Shown one piece after another: positions 25,452-38,100 of a DNA stretch of 64,000 nucleotides (the stretch's first letter is position 1; each line of letters starts with the position of its first letter). A model generated the notes under the pieces. The model did not search any database and was not told the origin of the DNA. It saw nothing but the letters and a program-made list of their open reading frames with translations. This stretch comes from Amorphophallus konjac (taxonomy: Eukaryota; Streptophyta; Magnoliopsida; Alismatales; Araceae): positions 146,200,732-146,264,731 of the forward strand of contig CM040117.1 of assembly GCA_022559845.1 (NCBI GenBank), given 5' to 3'. Made by a program: the position numbers and the translations under genes.

Positions 25452-26830
25452 AAGACTGTATACTCTGGGAACAGCTCGAAGAATTGAAAATTAAAGGGCA
25501 GTCAGAGGCAGAACAAGAAAAGGCTGAGACTGAACCCTTTTGGGGGCAGGGGCCGATAAAGCCAAATTCCCAGAAAAAGAAGAGACGGCCCAAGTCCAAG
25601 AAGGGAAAGAGAGTCATGACAGTACAATGTAACACCCTGTCGGCGCTCTTTACCTCGCCCGGGGAGAATGATGAGGATGAAACATCAAATGCCCCGCTAG
25701 AAGCCAACCATGCCGAGGCCTCAACCTTAGCACATGCAACACGCTCCGAAAGAAGGTGGGGGTGCCTACCACCAGCTAATCATAACATTATGTTCAGAGG
25801 GGAACAGCCCTACCAGATTCCTAAACCAGAAGTACGAGGTGTCCAGGTTCCTCCCCCTGCTAGCTTATACCAGGAAGAGAAGAAGGGAGGTCAAATTCCA
25901 ACATTTCTGGAATTTCTATCCAGTCTGGAAAATGGGCAGTCGATACAGGCTGGGCCAGATAAAGGCAAGAGACCTCAGCAGTCGGCATCTGTAGCCTACA
26001 AGCAGAATGAGAAAGAGGAGGATAACCCTCCGACGGCACCAGGGGCCGTTGCTATAGAAGAAGCCCCCCAAGAAATCGGTCCAGAGGTTGAAGCCAGCAC
26101 TGGGCAGCAGAGGCCACAGGCACCACATGAACCTCCAAAACCCCAATGGGCGGAAGAAATGAGACTGTCTAATGTCAGGGTGGGCAGCCGGATCATGAAA
26201 ATGCTAAAGAAGCTCCCTACCAGATTCTCCATCTGGGAGATTCTCTCTCTGAGTGAAGAGGCTCGCCAAGCAATTGTTGATGCCTTGCAGTCGCCGGCAC
26301 AATATGAAGCACTCTTGACAGAAGTGAATTCTGGGCCGTCAGTTACATTCACAGAGGATGACATGCTGATTCCGAATTCCTGCCATAACAGACCGCTATA
26401 CATGAGGGGCTCCCTGAATTGTCAGCCACTGAACAGGATACTGATAGATCCCGGGGCTATCGTGAACATTCTCCCATACCGCATCTACCAAAAATATTAC
26501 TTTGATCTTCAGCTTACCAAGGTCAGAGACATGAAAATTGCGGGATTCAACCAGAAATGTGAGACGCCCCTTGGGGTGGCTGATTTTAACCTCACATTGG
26601 GGGACCTCACTACCGTGGTACGATTCTATGTAATCGACTCCAACACCACATATAAGGCCCTGCTGGGGAGACCGTGGCTGCATGAATATCAGATAGTGCC
26701 GTCCACGCTGCATCAGTGCATTAAATACTGCCATGAAGGAAAAGAAGAAAGGGTGTTTGCGGATCTGCATCCCTTCGAAGTATTCGAGTGCCATATGCTC
26801 GATGCATCCTACTACACGGAGGTGTCGTAA
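25448..26830 (+). pseudogene. Element C gag-pol linker and protease
   Basis: The first 250 residues form a charged, low-complexity linker with a nuclear-signal-like KKKRRPKSKKGKR. The protease follows. The active-site segment is RILIDPGAIVNILP, with DPG in the position usually held by DTG or DNG. Downstream LLGRPWLHEYQIVPSTLHQCIK is the conserved protease end. A TAA at 26828-26830 closes the ORF. The same frame continues as KGEEKEAGVG...GYIKKHEVSHISYAG into pol, so the stop is a point lesion. Confidence 0.8.
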
Positions 26831-27010
26831 AAGGGTGAAGAGAAAGAGGCTGGGGTCGGTCAGAAAAAGCCGGCGACGAAGGCAAGAAACTGGTCTCCCC
26901 CGCCACCAAAGGGCTATATTAAAAAGCATGAGGTATCTCACATCTCTTATGCTGGTGACTTTGCCCGGATCACCCCTCCTAGCATTCACCCGGATGGTAT
27001 CGATAAAGAA

Positions 27011-30000
27011 ATGAAAGAAAAGTACACACAGGTAGAGGTTCCGCAGGGTTTAGTCAAGCCCATCGCCAGCCTAGAATACCAAACGGTGCTACCACTGAAG
27101 ACTATGGAAATCCCTCGCTTCTGCGAGCCTCCTACCATATTCTACACCGGGGAGCCAGTCGAAGACGATGATCAAGACTGCATGGTCCCTGAAGAATCTG
27201 CAAACCGGATGGTGCCGATCACGGGCTTGGACTATACTACCCAGCGGGTTTCGCAGATGTTCTCTAAAATGCAGATGCCATCACTACAACCTGTTGCCCA
27301 AAAGAAGGCGTTCCAGGAGCTATGGGATCCGCCCCGGGATAATAAAGAACTGAGGAAGATCACTCAGCACCCGGGATTGGGTTATACCCTTCAAGAATAC
27401 TATGAAGCTGAAGTGGATGTCATCTCTGTCTCCTACCAGCATGAAGACCCTTCCGAGGTGGGATATGACAAGTACCCCTCGGAAGATGAAGAAATCATTT
27501 ATCAATCCATAATGAACAATGAAGCCCCAGACAGTCAGCCGGAGACGGGGACATCTGATGAAACAAAGAAAGATTGGTGCTGGGAAGACCTACCTTGCAA
27601 AGAGGATCTGTTCCATGCTGAAGCAAAGTTTGACACGGGAACCCCGGATGAAGACCAAATAGCCAAAGAGCTGAGGGAGTGCCTGGAGTTTGAGCGCATC
27701 CTGGAAGAAGTCCGGGCTCTACAGAATGATGATCTCTCAAGGGCGTCTGCATCAGAAGAGCTTCTAAGGGCGGAAGACTCCGTTTTTGAGTTTCCTGCTG
27801 AGCCAGTCACGTCCTCGGGGCAGACTGAACAGAATCCAACAATATTGGCCGTATATGATGAGCCAGCACCCGCTGACGGCCAGTATGATGAAACAGAAAA
27901 TCATGAAACTGAAGAAGATTATATCCCGGGAGGCTTCATTGACTTGCAAGAAGCCCCGCCCGAGGTCGAAGATGGAGGTCAGGCCACCGTCGATGAGCTT
28001 GTGGAAATAAATCTGGGGACCGCAAATGAGCCAAGGCCGACATTCCTCAGTGCACTGCTGGAGCCAGCTACCAGGGAACAGTATGTACAGTTCTTGAAAG
28101 AATTCCGAGACTGCTTTGCATGGACATATGATGAAATGCCGGGACTGAGTTCTGATGTGGCGCAGCACCGATTGGCAATAAACCCAGAGGCTAGCCCTGT
28201 AAAGCAGCCTTCCAGGAGAATGCGCCATGAATTAATAAATCAGATTAACAAAGAGGTTGACAAGCTAATCGACGTAGGCTTTGTTGAAGAAAATCAGTAT
28301 ACTACATGGTTAGCCAACATAGTGCCCGTAAAGAAGAAAAATGGGCAGATCAGAATATGTGTTGATTTCTGGGACCTTAATAAGGCCTGCCCGAAAGATG
28401 ATTTCCCAGTGCCAATCACTGAAGTAATGATCGATGCGACTACTGGTCATGAAGCCCTGTCATTTATGGATGGGTCGTCCGGATATAACCAGATCTGGAT
28501 TGCTGAAGAAGACAGAGTGCACACTGCATTCCGCACTCCGAAGGGGATATTCCACTACAAAAGGATGCCGTTTGGTCTTAAGAATGCCGGCGCTACCTAC
28601 CAAAGAGCTATGACCAAGATCTTTGATGATTTGCTCTTCAAGAAAGTAGAGTGCTACATTGATGATTTGGTAGTAAAAACTAAAAGAAGAGAAGACCATT
28701 TGCAAGACCTGAGGGTAGTATTCTAGAGGCTGCGCAAATATGAACTCAAGATGAATCCCATGAAATGTGCCTTCGGCGTGTCCAGTGGAAAATTCCTCGG
28801 GTTTATTGTCCGTCATAGGGGCATTGAAATTGACCCATCCAAGATTAAGGCTATCCAGGAGCTCCCTCCACCAAGGAATCTGTCCGAGCTGAGATCTCTG
28901 CAAGGGCGTCTGGCCTATATCCGACGATTTATATCAAATCTGTCGGGAAGATGCCACCCCTTTCACAAGCTCATGATGAAAGATGTACCGTTCCTCTGGG
29001 ACGATGGATGTCAGGAAGCCTTTGATAAGCTGAAAGAATATCTCAAGACCCCTTCGGTGCTGGGGGCACCAATTAAGGGCAGGCCCTTGATACTGTATAT
29101 CGCGGCCACATACTGTTCCCTGGGGGCAATGCTGGCACAGATAAATGAAGAAGGCAAAGAACAAGCCTTGTACTACCTGAGTAGGAGGCTGATTAGAACT
29201 GAAGAGAGCTACAGCTACATAGAAAAGACCTGCTTGGCACTAGTCTTTGCTGTCAAGAAGCTCCGACACTATATGTTGTCACATGAAGTCAGATTGATAT
29301 CTGCAGCAGATCCGCTCAAATACATATTGACTCAGCCAGTACTGAAGGGCCGGTTGGGCAAATGGGTAGTGATCCTGATGGAATTCGATATTACCTATAC
29401 ACCCCAGAGGGCGATAAAAGGACAGGCCGTGGCTGATTTCTTCGCAGAGCATCCTGTGCCGGAAAATGATATGCTAGGGACCGAGTTACCCGATGATGAG
29501 ACACTCGAGGCCTGCCAGACCCAGTCAGTTATGTGGCAACTATTCTTTGATGGAGCATCTAGAGCAGAGACAGACTCCGATGGAAAGACCAGAATACGGG
29601 CTGGAGCCGGTATCGTGCTGAAATCACCAGAAGGGGAGGTCGTGCATACTTCCTGTTCTATAAACAAGCCCTGCACCAATAATGAGGCCGAGTATGAAGC
29701 TCTGATAATCGGGCTATATATAAGCCTCAACATGGGTATCCAAATGCTTCAAGTATTCGGGGATTCGATGTTGATAATAAAACAGATCCAAGGGGAGTTC
29801 GAAGTGCGGAAGCCAGAACTGAGTCCCTACCACCAAAAAGCTGTGCGCCTCATGGCGAAATTCTACCATGTTGAGCTCAAGCATGTGGGCCGTGGACACA
29901 ATGCCCAGGCTGATGCACTGGCGAAGCTTGCCAGCTCACTAGCAGTCCCACCAAATAAGACACTGAACATTGTCGTTATGAACCGGCGGCAAGTCCCCAG

Positions 30001-30382
30001 TATGCTGGAAGGGTGCCCCGAAGAAGACGAGGTTGCCACCATCAGCACAGAACAAGCGTCTGATTGGAGACAACACTTGCTGCAGTGGTTTCTACACCAA
30101 CAACTGCCGCAGATAAGAGAAGAAAAGATGAAACTCCTAAGAATCAAAGATTCTTATGAACTCAGGAATGGAATTTTGTTCCGAATAATGGCAGATGCAC
30201 GCAAGAAAATTCTACTCCGCTGTCTGTCCACTGAGGAAGCCTGGCAAGCGATGAAAGAAACACATGCTGGGACAGCAGGTGCCCACCAGGCTGGTCCCAA
30301 GATGAAGATAGAAATCAAGAAGCTGGGCTACTATTGGCCCACCATGTTTGAAGACTGCTGTAAATTTGTAAAATCATGCTAG
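27011..30382 (+). pseudogene. Element C pol: RT, RNase H and archaeal-type RNase H
   Basis: A ~340-residue acidic linker precedes RT. RT has [44 protein letters not shown] and an intact catalytic box CYIDDLV. A TAG at 28724-28726 follows and the same frame resumes at once (RLRKYELKMNP). The first RNase H spans about 29000-29450. The second, archaeal-type RNase H, a Tat hallmark, starts at WQLFFDGASR. It keeps the acidic residues in FDGAS, NEAEYEAL, GDSMLII and HNAQADAL. The integrase HHCC finger (ETHAGTAGAH...CKFVKSC) is split by TAG at 30380-30382. No frameshift occurs between 25448 and 31345. Confidence 0.92.
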
Positions 30383-31345
30383 AAATGCCAGGAGCATGCT
30401 ACTGTGCCGAGAAGGCCTCCTACAACTCTGCACCCTACAGTGCCCAGCTGGCCATTTGCACAATGGGGAACTGATGTAGTCGGGCCACTGCCGACTTCCT
30501 CGGCCGGACATAAGTACATACTGGCCATAACAGATTACTTCTCCCGATGGGCGGAGGCTATAGCATTAAGAGAAGTGACTGGTGAATTGGTCGCCATATT
30601 CATCAAACAGAACATTATCTTCCGGTTCGAGATCCCCAGCCGAATAATATCCGACAATGGAAGTCATTTCAGAAATCAGAAGGTCTATCGGCTTGCTGAG
30701 AAATATAAGATCGAATGGAGGACTTCCACTCCTTACAATCCACAGGCAAACGGATTGGCAGAAGCTTTTAACAAGACTCTCTGCACCTTGCTGGCCAAGG
30801 TCGTCAGTTCTAATAAGAAGGACTGGGAAGAGAAAATGTATGAAGCTCTGTGGGCATACCGCACTGTCTTCAAGACACCTACAGGGTGCTCACCATACTC
30901 GCTGGTATACGGCTCAGAGGCAGTGGTTCCGCTAGAGCTGGAGGTCCCGTCACTCAGAGTGGCAGTCCAATATGGCCTGGCCCGTGGCGAACAGACCAAT
31001 GCAGAAAGAAGACTAGAAGAACTGGCTGAATTGGAAGGGAAGCGCCTCCGAGCTCAGAAGAGTATCCAAATGTATCAGGCCCGCATGGCCACTGCATTCA
31101 ACAAACTCGTAAAAGGATGAGAATTCAAGAAAGGCGACCTCGTCATGGTCAAGAAAAAAGAAGTCATGGCGTCCAACCCAAAAGGGAAGCTGAATGCTAA
31201 TTGGGAAGGTCCTTATGTGATACAGAGGGTCTACGAAGGAGGGGACTACGTGGTTGTTAACCATCGAGGGGAAATCCAATTCTCACCACTCAACGGAAGA
31301 CATCTGAAGCTGTATCATACGGCACAACCAACATTCCCCGAGTAA
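30383..31345 (+). pseudogene. Element C integrase
   Basis: This is the integrase core in the same frame as RT. The catalytic triad is visible: D in WGTDVVGPL, D in ISDNGSHF and E in NGLAEAFNKT. A TGA at 31118-31120 is followed in frame by EFKKGDLVMVKKK and KLNANWEGPYVIQRV, the GPY/F-type C-terminal domain. The polyprotein ends at TAA 31343-31345. I see no chromodomain, as expected for Tat. Confidence 0.9.
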
Positions 31346-31362
31346 TCGGGCAAAATCTACCC

Positions 31363-32165
31363 TTTCTTCGTCTAGTGGCACTCCGCCCTAGCCGAGCTAC
31401 CATTTCCCTGGTCTAGTGGCACTCCGCCCTAGCCAAGCTACACCCTTTCTTGGTCTAGCGGCACTCCGCCCTAGCCAAGCTACACCCTTTCTTGGTCTAG
31501 TGGCACTCCGCCCTAGCCAAGCTACCCTTTCCTTGGTCCAGTGGCGCTCCGCCCTAACCGAGCTGCCCTTTCCTTGGTCTAGTGGTACTCCGCCCTAGCC
31601 AAGCTACACCCTTTCTTGGTCTAGCGGCACTCCGCCCTAGCCAAGCTACACCCTTTCTTGGTCTAGCGGCACTCCGCCCTAGCCAAGCTACCCTTTCCTT
31701 GGTCCAGTGGCACTCCGCCCTAATCGAGCTGCCCTTTCCTTGGTCTAGTGGTACTCCGCCCTAGCCAAGCTACACCCTTTCTCGGTCTAGCGGCACTCTG
31801 CCCTAGCCAAGCTACACCCCTTTCTTGGTCTAGCGGCACTCCGCCCTAGCCAAGCTACCCATTTATTGGTCTAGCTGCACTCCGCCCTAACCGAGCTACC
31901 CTTTCCTTAGTCTAGTGGTACTCCGCCCTAGCCAAGCTACGCCCTTCCTTGGTCTAGCGGCACTCCGCCCTAACCAAGCTACCCTTTCCTTGGTCCAGTG
32001 GCACTCCGCCCTAACCGAGCTGCCCTTTCCTTGGTCTAGTGGTACTCCGCCCTAGCCAAGCTACACCCTTTCTCGGTCTAGCGGCACTCCGCCCTAGCCA
32101 AGCTACACCCTTTCTTGGTCTAGTGGCACTCCGCCCTAACCAAGCTACCCTCATCTTGAGCTAGT
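31363..32165. repeat. 40-42-bp tandem repeat after pol in element C
   Basis: About 20 copies of a 40-42-bp unit share a core GGCACTCCGCCCTAGCCAAG. Variants alternate (GGTCTAGCGGC, GGTCTAGTGGT, GGTCCAGTGGC). GGTACTCCGCC monomers recur at about 165-bp steps, which suggests a higher-order unit of four. Plus-strand ORFs in it are repeat artefacts. Confidence 0.9.
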
Positions 32166-32239
32166 GGCATTCCGACCTCTCACCCTCTAAAAAAAAAGAG
32201 GAAGGAAGAAGAAAGAATAAAAAGAAAGTAAAAAAAAAA

Positions 32240-32462
32240 TGGGGTTAAAAATAGAGATACCCCGCCAAACTTGCTCCTATATTAGGGACAAGTGCAAAAA
32301 TGGCCCAAAACCCAGCTGTGGTGAAAACCCGAAAGGGCACTGCAGGCAAAATCGGGTACCCCGCCACGTGAAAACCTGAAAGGGCGCGTGGGCAAAAGCA
32401 AGAGGGGGCTGGCTCCGGCGAAAACCTGAAAGGGCGCTTGGGTCGGTAATGTGGTGATTCAA
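32240..32462 (+). repeat. Hairpin module, copy 1
   Basis: This ~220-bp block contains three small stem-loops with a GAAA loop: CCCGAAAGGG (32328-32337), CCTGAAAGGG (32375-32384) and CCTGAAAGGG (32425-32434). Each is preceded by GAAAA or AAAA. The block recurs at 33434-33655. Confidence 0.8.
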
Positions 32463-32509
32463 AGAAAGCCTCACCTCCCACAATAAAACTCCTCGTCGAT
32501 CGACCGGCG

Positions 32510-34790
32510 CCTTGCCCGATCAACGATTAAACCCATTCGGAATGGACCTTACGTCTATTCTGTTGAAGCCTTCATGCATTGCTCAAGAAAAATTTCCCTC
32601 GATAATAAGCCCACCTCGGGATAGACCTTCCGTCTGTTCTGATAAAACACTTCCACTTGTTTCTGTCTAAAACCCACCACGATAAAACTTGTCCGGTTTA
32701 GACCTTACGTCTATCCCGATGAAACCTATTCTACGTCTCACCACGATGAAACCTGCTATTGATCGATTGGCACACTGCCCGATCTATGATGAAACCTATC
32801 CAGTTTAGACCTTCCATCCACCCTGATGAAATCCATGAACTCCTTGCATTGGTATAAATCCAATATCGATGATGAAACCCGCCATTGATCGATTGGCACC
32901 TCGCCTAATATCAATGATAAAACCCTACCCAGTTTAGACCCTACGTCTATCCTGATGAAGCATATGAAATCCTTGCATTGGTATGAGCCAATACCAATGA
33001 TGAAACCTGCTATCGATCGATTGGCACGCTGCCTGATCGACGCTAAAATCCATCCAGGGTGGGCCTTCCGTCCGCTCTGACATAGCACAACACTGCTCTT
33101 TGAATCGATTCAGACCCTCCGTCTAGATAGATCATGAAACTCTATTCCTTTGCGTTAATGTTAAACCCCACATTAACGATGAAACTCATATTTTCAGCAA
33201 ACGGCCTCGTGCCCGAGCTGCTATCCATATCCTCTAAATCAATTCGGACCTTTCGTCTGGATAGATCATGAAACCCTACTTCCCTTTGCATTGATGTTGA
33301 CACCCACATCAATGATCGTGTGTCCACAATAAACATATGGCGCCATGGTCCATAGGATGAAAGTTCTGGTCCCAGAAAAGACAATGAAAAAGGAAAAGAG
33401 AAAGAAAACGACAAAAAAAGTATATATATAAAAATGGGGTTGAAAATAGAGATACCCCGCCAGACTTGTTCAGGCATTCTGGACAAGGGCAAAAATGGCT
33501 AAAACCTAGCTGTGGTGAAAACCCGAAAGGGCACTGCAGGCAAAATCGGGTACCCCGCCACGTGAAAATCTGAAAGGACGCGTGGGCAAAAGCAAGAGGG
33601 GGCTGGCTCCGGTGAAAACCCGAAAGGGCGCTTGGGTCGGTAATGTGGTAATTCAGAAGTTCCATGCCAACCGGCACGTTGCCTTCACCTCCCCTTCACT
33701 GATGAGGCCTTCCGTCGGTCATCTGGCTCTACGCCCCACCGATGATAAAGCCTTTCCGGGATAGATCTTACGTCTACCCTGATGAAATCTATATACCCTC
33801 TTTTTACATCTCCCACTGACAATAAAGCCCGTCACCATGCTGATAAAGCCTGGCCAGTTTGGACCTTACGTCTGTCCTGATCAAACTCCTGAACCTTCCC
33901 TTGATCGATCGGCTCCTTGCCCGGTCAACGATGAAACCCTACCAGGATAGACCCTACACCTATCCTGATGAAACCTACCTATTTCTTGGCAAAGTCCCAC
34001 CCGCGATAAAACCTGCTGGAATAGACCTCACGTCTATCCTGATGAAACTTATGAGATCCTTTGCATCGATATAAACCCAATATCGATGATGAAACCAGCT
34101 ATTGATCGACCGGCACCTTGCCCGATCAATGATGAAACCCTATCCAGTTTAGACCTTACGTCTATCCTGATGAAACTTATGAAATTCCTTTGCATCGATA
34201 TAAACCCAATATCGATGATGAAACCAGCTATTGATCGACCGGCACCTTGCCCGATCAATGATGAAACCTTATCCGGTTTAGACCTTACGTCTATCCTGAT
34301 GAAACTTATGAAATTCCTTTGCATCGATATAAACCCAATATCGATGATTAAACCAGCTATTGATCGACCGGCACATTGCCCGATCAGTGATGAAACCCTA
34401 TCCAGTTTAGACCTTACGTCTATCCTGATGAAACTTATGAAATCCCTTTGCATCGATATAAACCCCATATCGATGATGAAGCCAACCATTGGTCGATCGG
34501 TACATTGCCCGATCAATGATGAAAACTTGTCCAGTTCAGACTTTACGTCCGTCCTGATGAAAACCACATACCCTTTTCACGTCCCACCTGTGATCAAGTC
34601 TACCCAGTCTAGACCTTATGTCTGTTCTGATGAAACCTATAAAACTTCTTTGCGTCGATATAAACCCAACATCGATGATAAAATCCGTCACTGGTCGTTT
34701 GATACATTGCCCCGACCAGCTTTGAAACCTGTCCGAGATGAACCATCCGTTTGTTCCAGACGATGTTCTAAACCTCTTTTATTCAGCTAC
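32510..34790. repeat. ~129-bp tandem repeats, degenerate to the left
   Basis: Between 34020 and 34560 four units repeat at exactly 129 bp (TGCATCGATA at 34062, 34191, 34320 and 34449). Older, diverged units of the same family fill 32510-33430 and 33700-34020. The unit contains GACCTTACGTCTATCCTGATG and paired ATCGAT motifs. Because 129 is a multiple of three, long ORFs appear on both strands. I do not regard them as genes. Confidence 0.85.
33434..33655 (+). repeat. Hairpin module, copy 2
   Basis: Second copy of the block at 32240-32462. Its hairpins are CCCGAAAGGG (33522-33531), TCTGAAAGGA (33569-33578) and CCCGAAAGGG (33619-33628). The stem changes relative to copy 1 keep pairing. Confidence 0.8.
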
Positions 34791-35105
34791 CCCCAGGATT
34801 GGGTTTAGGCACCCTCCGGATACCGTCGCGCGGTGGAGCGAGTTCCCCATCCTTTCTCTGAAAGGGTGGACGCTCTCCTGCTAGGTACGGGCTGTTCGCA
34901 TAGGGACCGCTGAAACCATAGCCAAATCGCCGTGAAAAATTGATGGTGCGATAAGTAAAGGATGAACCACATATGAGACTGGTGTAAATATTCCTTTCCA
35001 TTGAATAAAAAAGGGAATACAAGAAGGGCCCCTGAGGGGGAATTGTATTACAAAAAGGGGGAAACAGATATTCACGGGCGCCGAATATGTCTTCGAAGGC
35101 CAGAA

Positions 35106-38100
35106 GCCCTACATGCGGGCAGCCCCCAGCTCATGAAGTCGAGCCTCCTCCTCCTGCAGCCGAGCAGACTCATCCTGAAAGGACGCCACCTGCCCCTCTA
35201 GCAGGGCTACTTCCTCCGCAAGCTGCGATCGAGAAGTTGTTATCTGTGGCAGTTCAGCCTGGAGGTCAAACAGTTCAGCCTCCAGGATGGTTATCCGGCT
35301 GCGCACGAACTGCTCCCGCTGCGCCAGAGACTGTAGTTGGCATTGGCGCTCCTGGAGAATAGAGCCCACCTTCTCCAGCTCAGATTTGCACTCCTTCCTT
35401 TGCAACTTCAAAGCTGCCAGTCGATCAGACATAATATGTGCCAAGAAGTCCCGGCGATGTATAAACTTTAACAACAATAGAACCCGCTGGGCCCATATTT
35501 CCATGGGACAGCCCATCGCCTGTAGACCGGCGGTGAAACGCTCGGCTATCTCCTTCAGCCGCAGATAAGTCAGTCCAGGCTGGGACTCCACCAGCTGGCG
35601 CAGCATGTCAAGATTTTGCCAGACAAAACTCTCAGATGAAGCGAAGCCAAGAGAAGGAATTGGAGCTACTTCGAAAGTCACTTCACTGTCTATGTCCGCC
35701 ATGGTGTAACATCAGGCTGGGAAGAGGAAGACGGGAGGTCTGCGGAAGGTGCCAACTGAGCTCTCTCTGCAACCCCTGATGAAACCAAGAGGCCTTCCAC
35801 CTCCATCTCCTCGGGAGTTGCTATTTGAATGCTCGTAGGGGCAACTTTAATAAGTGCTGGAGCGGCTGCTTCCTGGGTCCCCAATTTGATACCCGCATCT
35901 TCAGCATCCTCTTCTCGGGGCACCTCCTCCTCAGATTTCGAGAGCAAGGAGATCGATTCTGGGTCAGTTATGGACAATATTCCGGTCTCTGTGGCAGCTA
36001 CCTCCCCTTCTTCCATCCCCGCTTCAACGGCCAGTTCCTTCAATGTCAAGGCGGCAGAGGCTACGGACTGTATAGGCAAAAGTTTAGTTTCCCTAATTAC
36101 TGTTATGGGAATTGCTGACTCTGGCGCAATGGTCATCACTGCGGCCGGTATAAAGGCAGAACCCCTAGCTGGGTCCGTCTCAGCTCTAAAATCCAAGACC
36201 CGGATGAGGGCCGAACTCTCCCCCGAGGTCCTCAAGTCCAGCAATGCTAAGTCTGTAGAAGACTGTACCCTCACCAGCACAGGGCGAATTATCTCAGAAA
36301 CGCCTGCACAAGTGGCTGACGAAGCAGGAACAATAGCCAAGGTGTCAGATAGAATGGCTTCAAAGGCTGCAGTCGCTACCGGGCTAGCGACAGGGGATTC
36401 CTGTGAATAGATCAATGCAACATCAAGCAGCAGATAAAAATAATAATAATAACAATAATGAGAAAAAGGAGAGAGACCCACTTCTAATGTGATGTCGATA
36501 TCCTCAAAGGAGTGCAAGGAAGAGGAAAGCTCCGCTGCTGAAGCAGCAAAGGGAGGAGTTATATCTGCCTCGGTGTCCAAGCTAGCAAATTCTTCCGGTA
36601 GTTCCTCCTTAGAAGATGGTACCAGCAGTTTGGAGGGGGTGAACAGTGGGACAATGGCAGTACATACAAGTGGGGCCTCTGATTGGGAGATACCCTCCGT
36701 CTCGCTCTCGCTGAAATCTGCTCCTTCTCCCTCTGCCTCGGAAGCGGTCGCGGAGCTGCTAGAAGAGATTTCTACGCTATCCACGGGCGGGACTTGCGTC
36801 CCTAACGGCTGCCTAGATGAAGACCGGGTAACTATGCGCCTCACAGGGACAAGGCCCCGTTTTGTCTGGGTCTTATGGCCCTCCTGTGGCTGAATTATAT
36901 CGCTAGCTACTCCCGTAACTGCAGCCCCCTCACCGACCGTCACTGCCGAGAAAGGTTCGTGAGAGAGACAATAAATAGATAATCGAAATGTGCAAAAGAA
37001 GATGAAAAAGCACACTTACCCTCCGCCTCACTAGCCGGCGTGGGGGAAGGCAATCTGGTCTCCACCACGGAAGGTGTCACAACTGGCTCTTGGGCTATGC
37101 AAAAAGGGGGGGGTCATATTCGAAGATTTCTATAAAATTCAGCAAAAGACGATGAAAGATATAACTGCAGGCTGTTGATGTTACCCTTGACTGACGTCTG
37201 GGCGCCCTCCCTTTGAGATTCAAACTCATCAAAGGAGGGGATATCAGGAAGAGGGGTCCCAGGGTCCGTCAATGCTGAAGCCGACTGCCGAGCATGGGCC
37301 TTCTTAGCCTTCCTGGCCTTCCCAACTGCAGTCTTCACTGCAGAAATCTTTCTCTTCTTGCCCGGAGGCAGGGGAGTGGTCGTCGGTGCTGCTGCAGGGA
37401 CTTCAAAATAAGCAGGCTTCTCAACTTGCGCAATGATTTTTCTGTAAAGCCCCTGTCACTTTATATCTGGACTATCTGTTGAAGACGTCAAAGAAGCAAT
37501 GAGACCAGTAGATGCAGAGTTTGAATAACAAACAGAAAGCACTACAGTCAGAAAGGAAAGACCATACCTGCTGGGCCATCATAAAAGACAGAAAGCGGCC
37601 AATACAGATAAGCTACCTCCTTGGAGCGGAAAGCAGCCTCCTTGACAAGCCAACAGACATCACCAAATGTCTGGCACTTCTCCACTAAAGATGCCAGATC
37701 GCTATGACCATGGAAATCAAGACATCAAAATAAGTCGAGGTGGTCCATGCCCCAGCCGTCGACATAATGAAAAGAAATAAACAATGGCTTATTCAATATG
37801 CCGGCTATCAGACTCTCTGCAGATAACCCATGTACATTCAGCAGAATAAACAGCCAAGACGTGTGCTTGTAGTACGTCTGAGTCCTATCTTCCCTGTGCA
37901 CAAACGTCCTGTAGGGATGAAATCTATCTGTCGGACCCTTCCAGGGGACGACCGTCAGGAGCGGCTCTTCAACAGGGAAAGGGTACTGTTGCGCCTCCAG
38001 ACGAGCGCCTCCTACATGACACAGATGTTTCAAGTTCTTCATAAAAGTATCTTCGTTAATGGCAGCAAAGACATGAGCGGGCGGCTCGGAGCCTCCTTCT

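Noticed and set aside
25420..25460. Programmed -1 frameshift between gag and protease in element C
   Set aside because: No canonical slippery heptamer in the right frame is visible, and other nearby frameshifts in the same gag are clearly decay. I could not separate the two explanations.
34020..34560. Repeated CTGATGA followed by GAAA, resembling a hammerhead ribozyme core
   Set aside because: The segment between CTGATGA and GAAA cannot form stem II, and stems I and III are not evident, so the match is likely chance within a tandem repeat.
34049..34808. Long ORFs on both strands (172 and 240 codons) in the 129-bp repeats
   Set aside because: The unit length is a multiple of three, so any open frame is repeated on both strands. 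The peptide is a simple 43-residue repeat with no domain.
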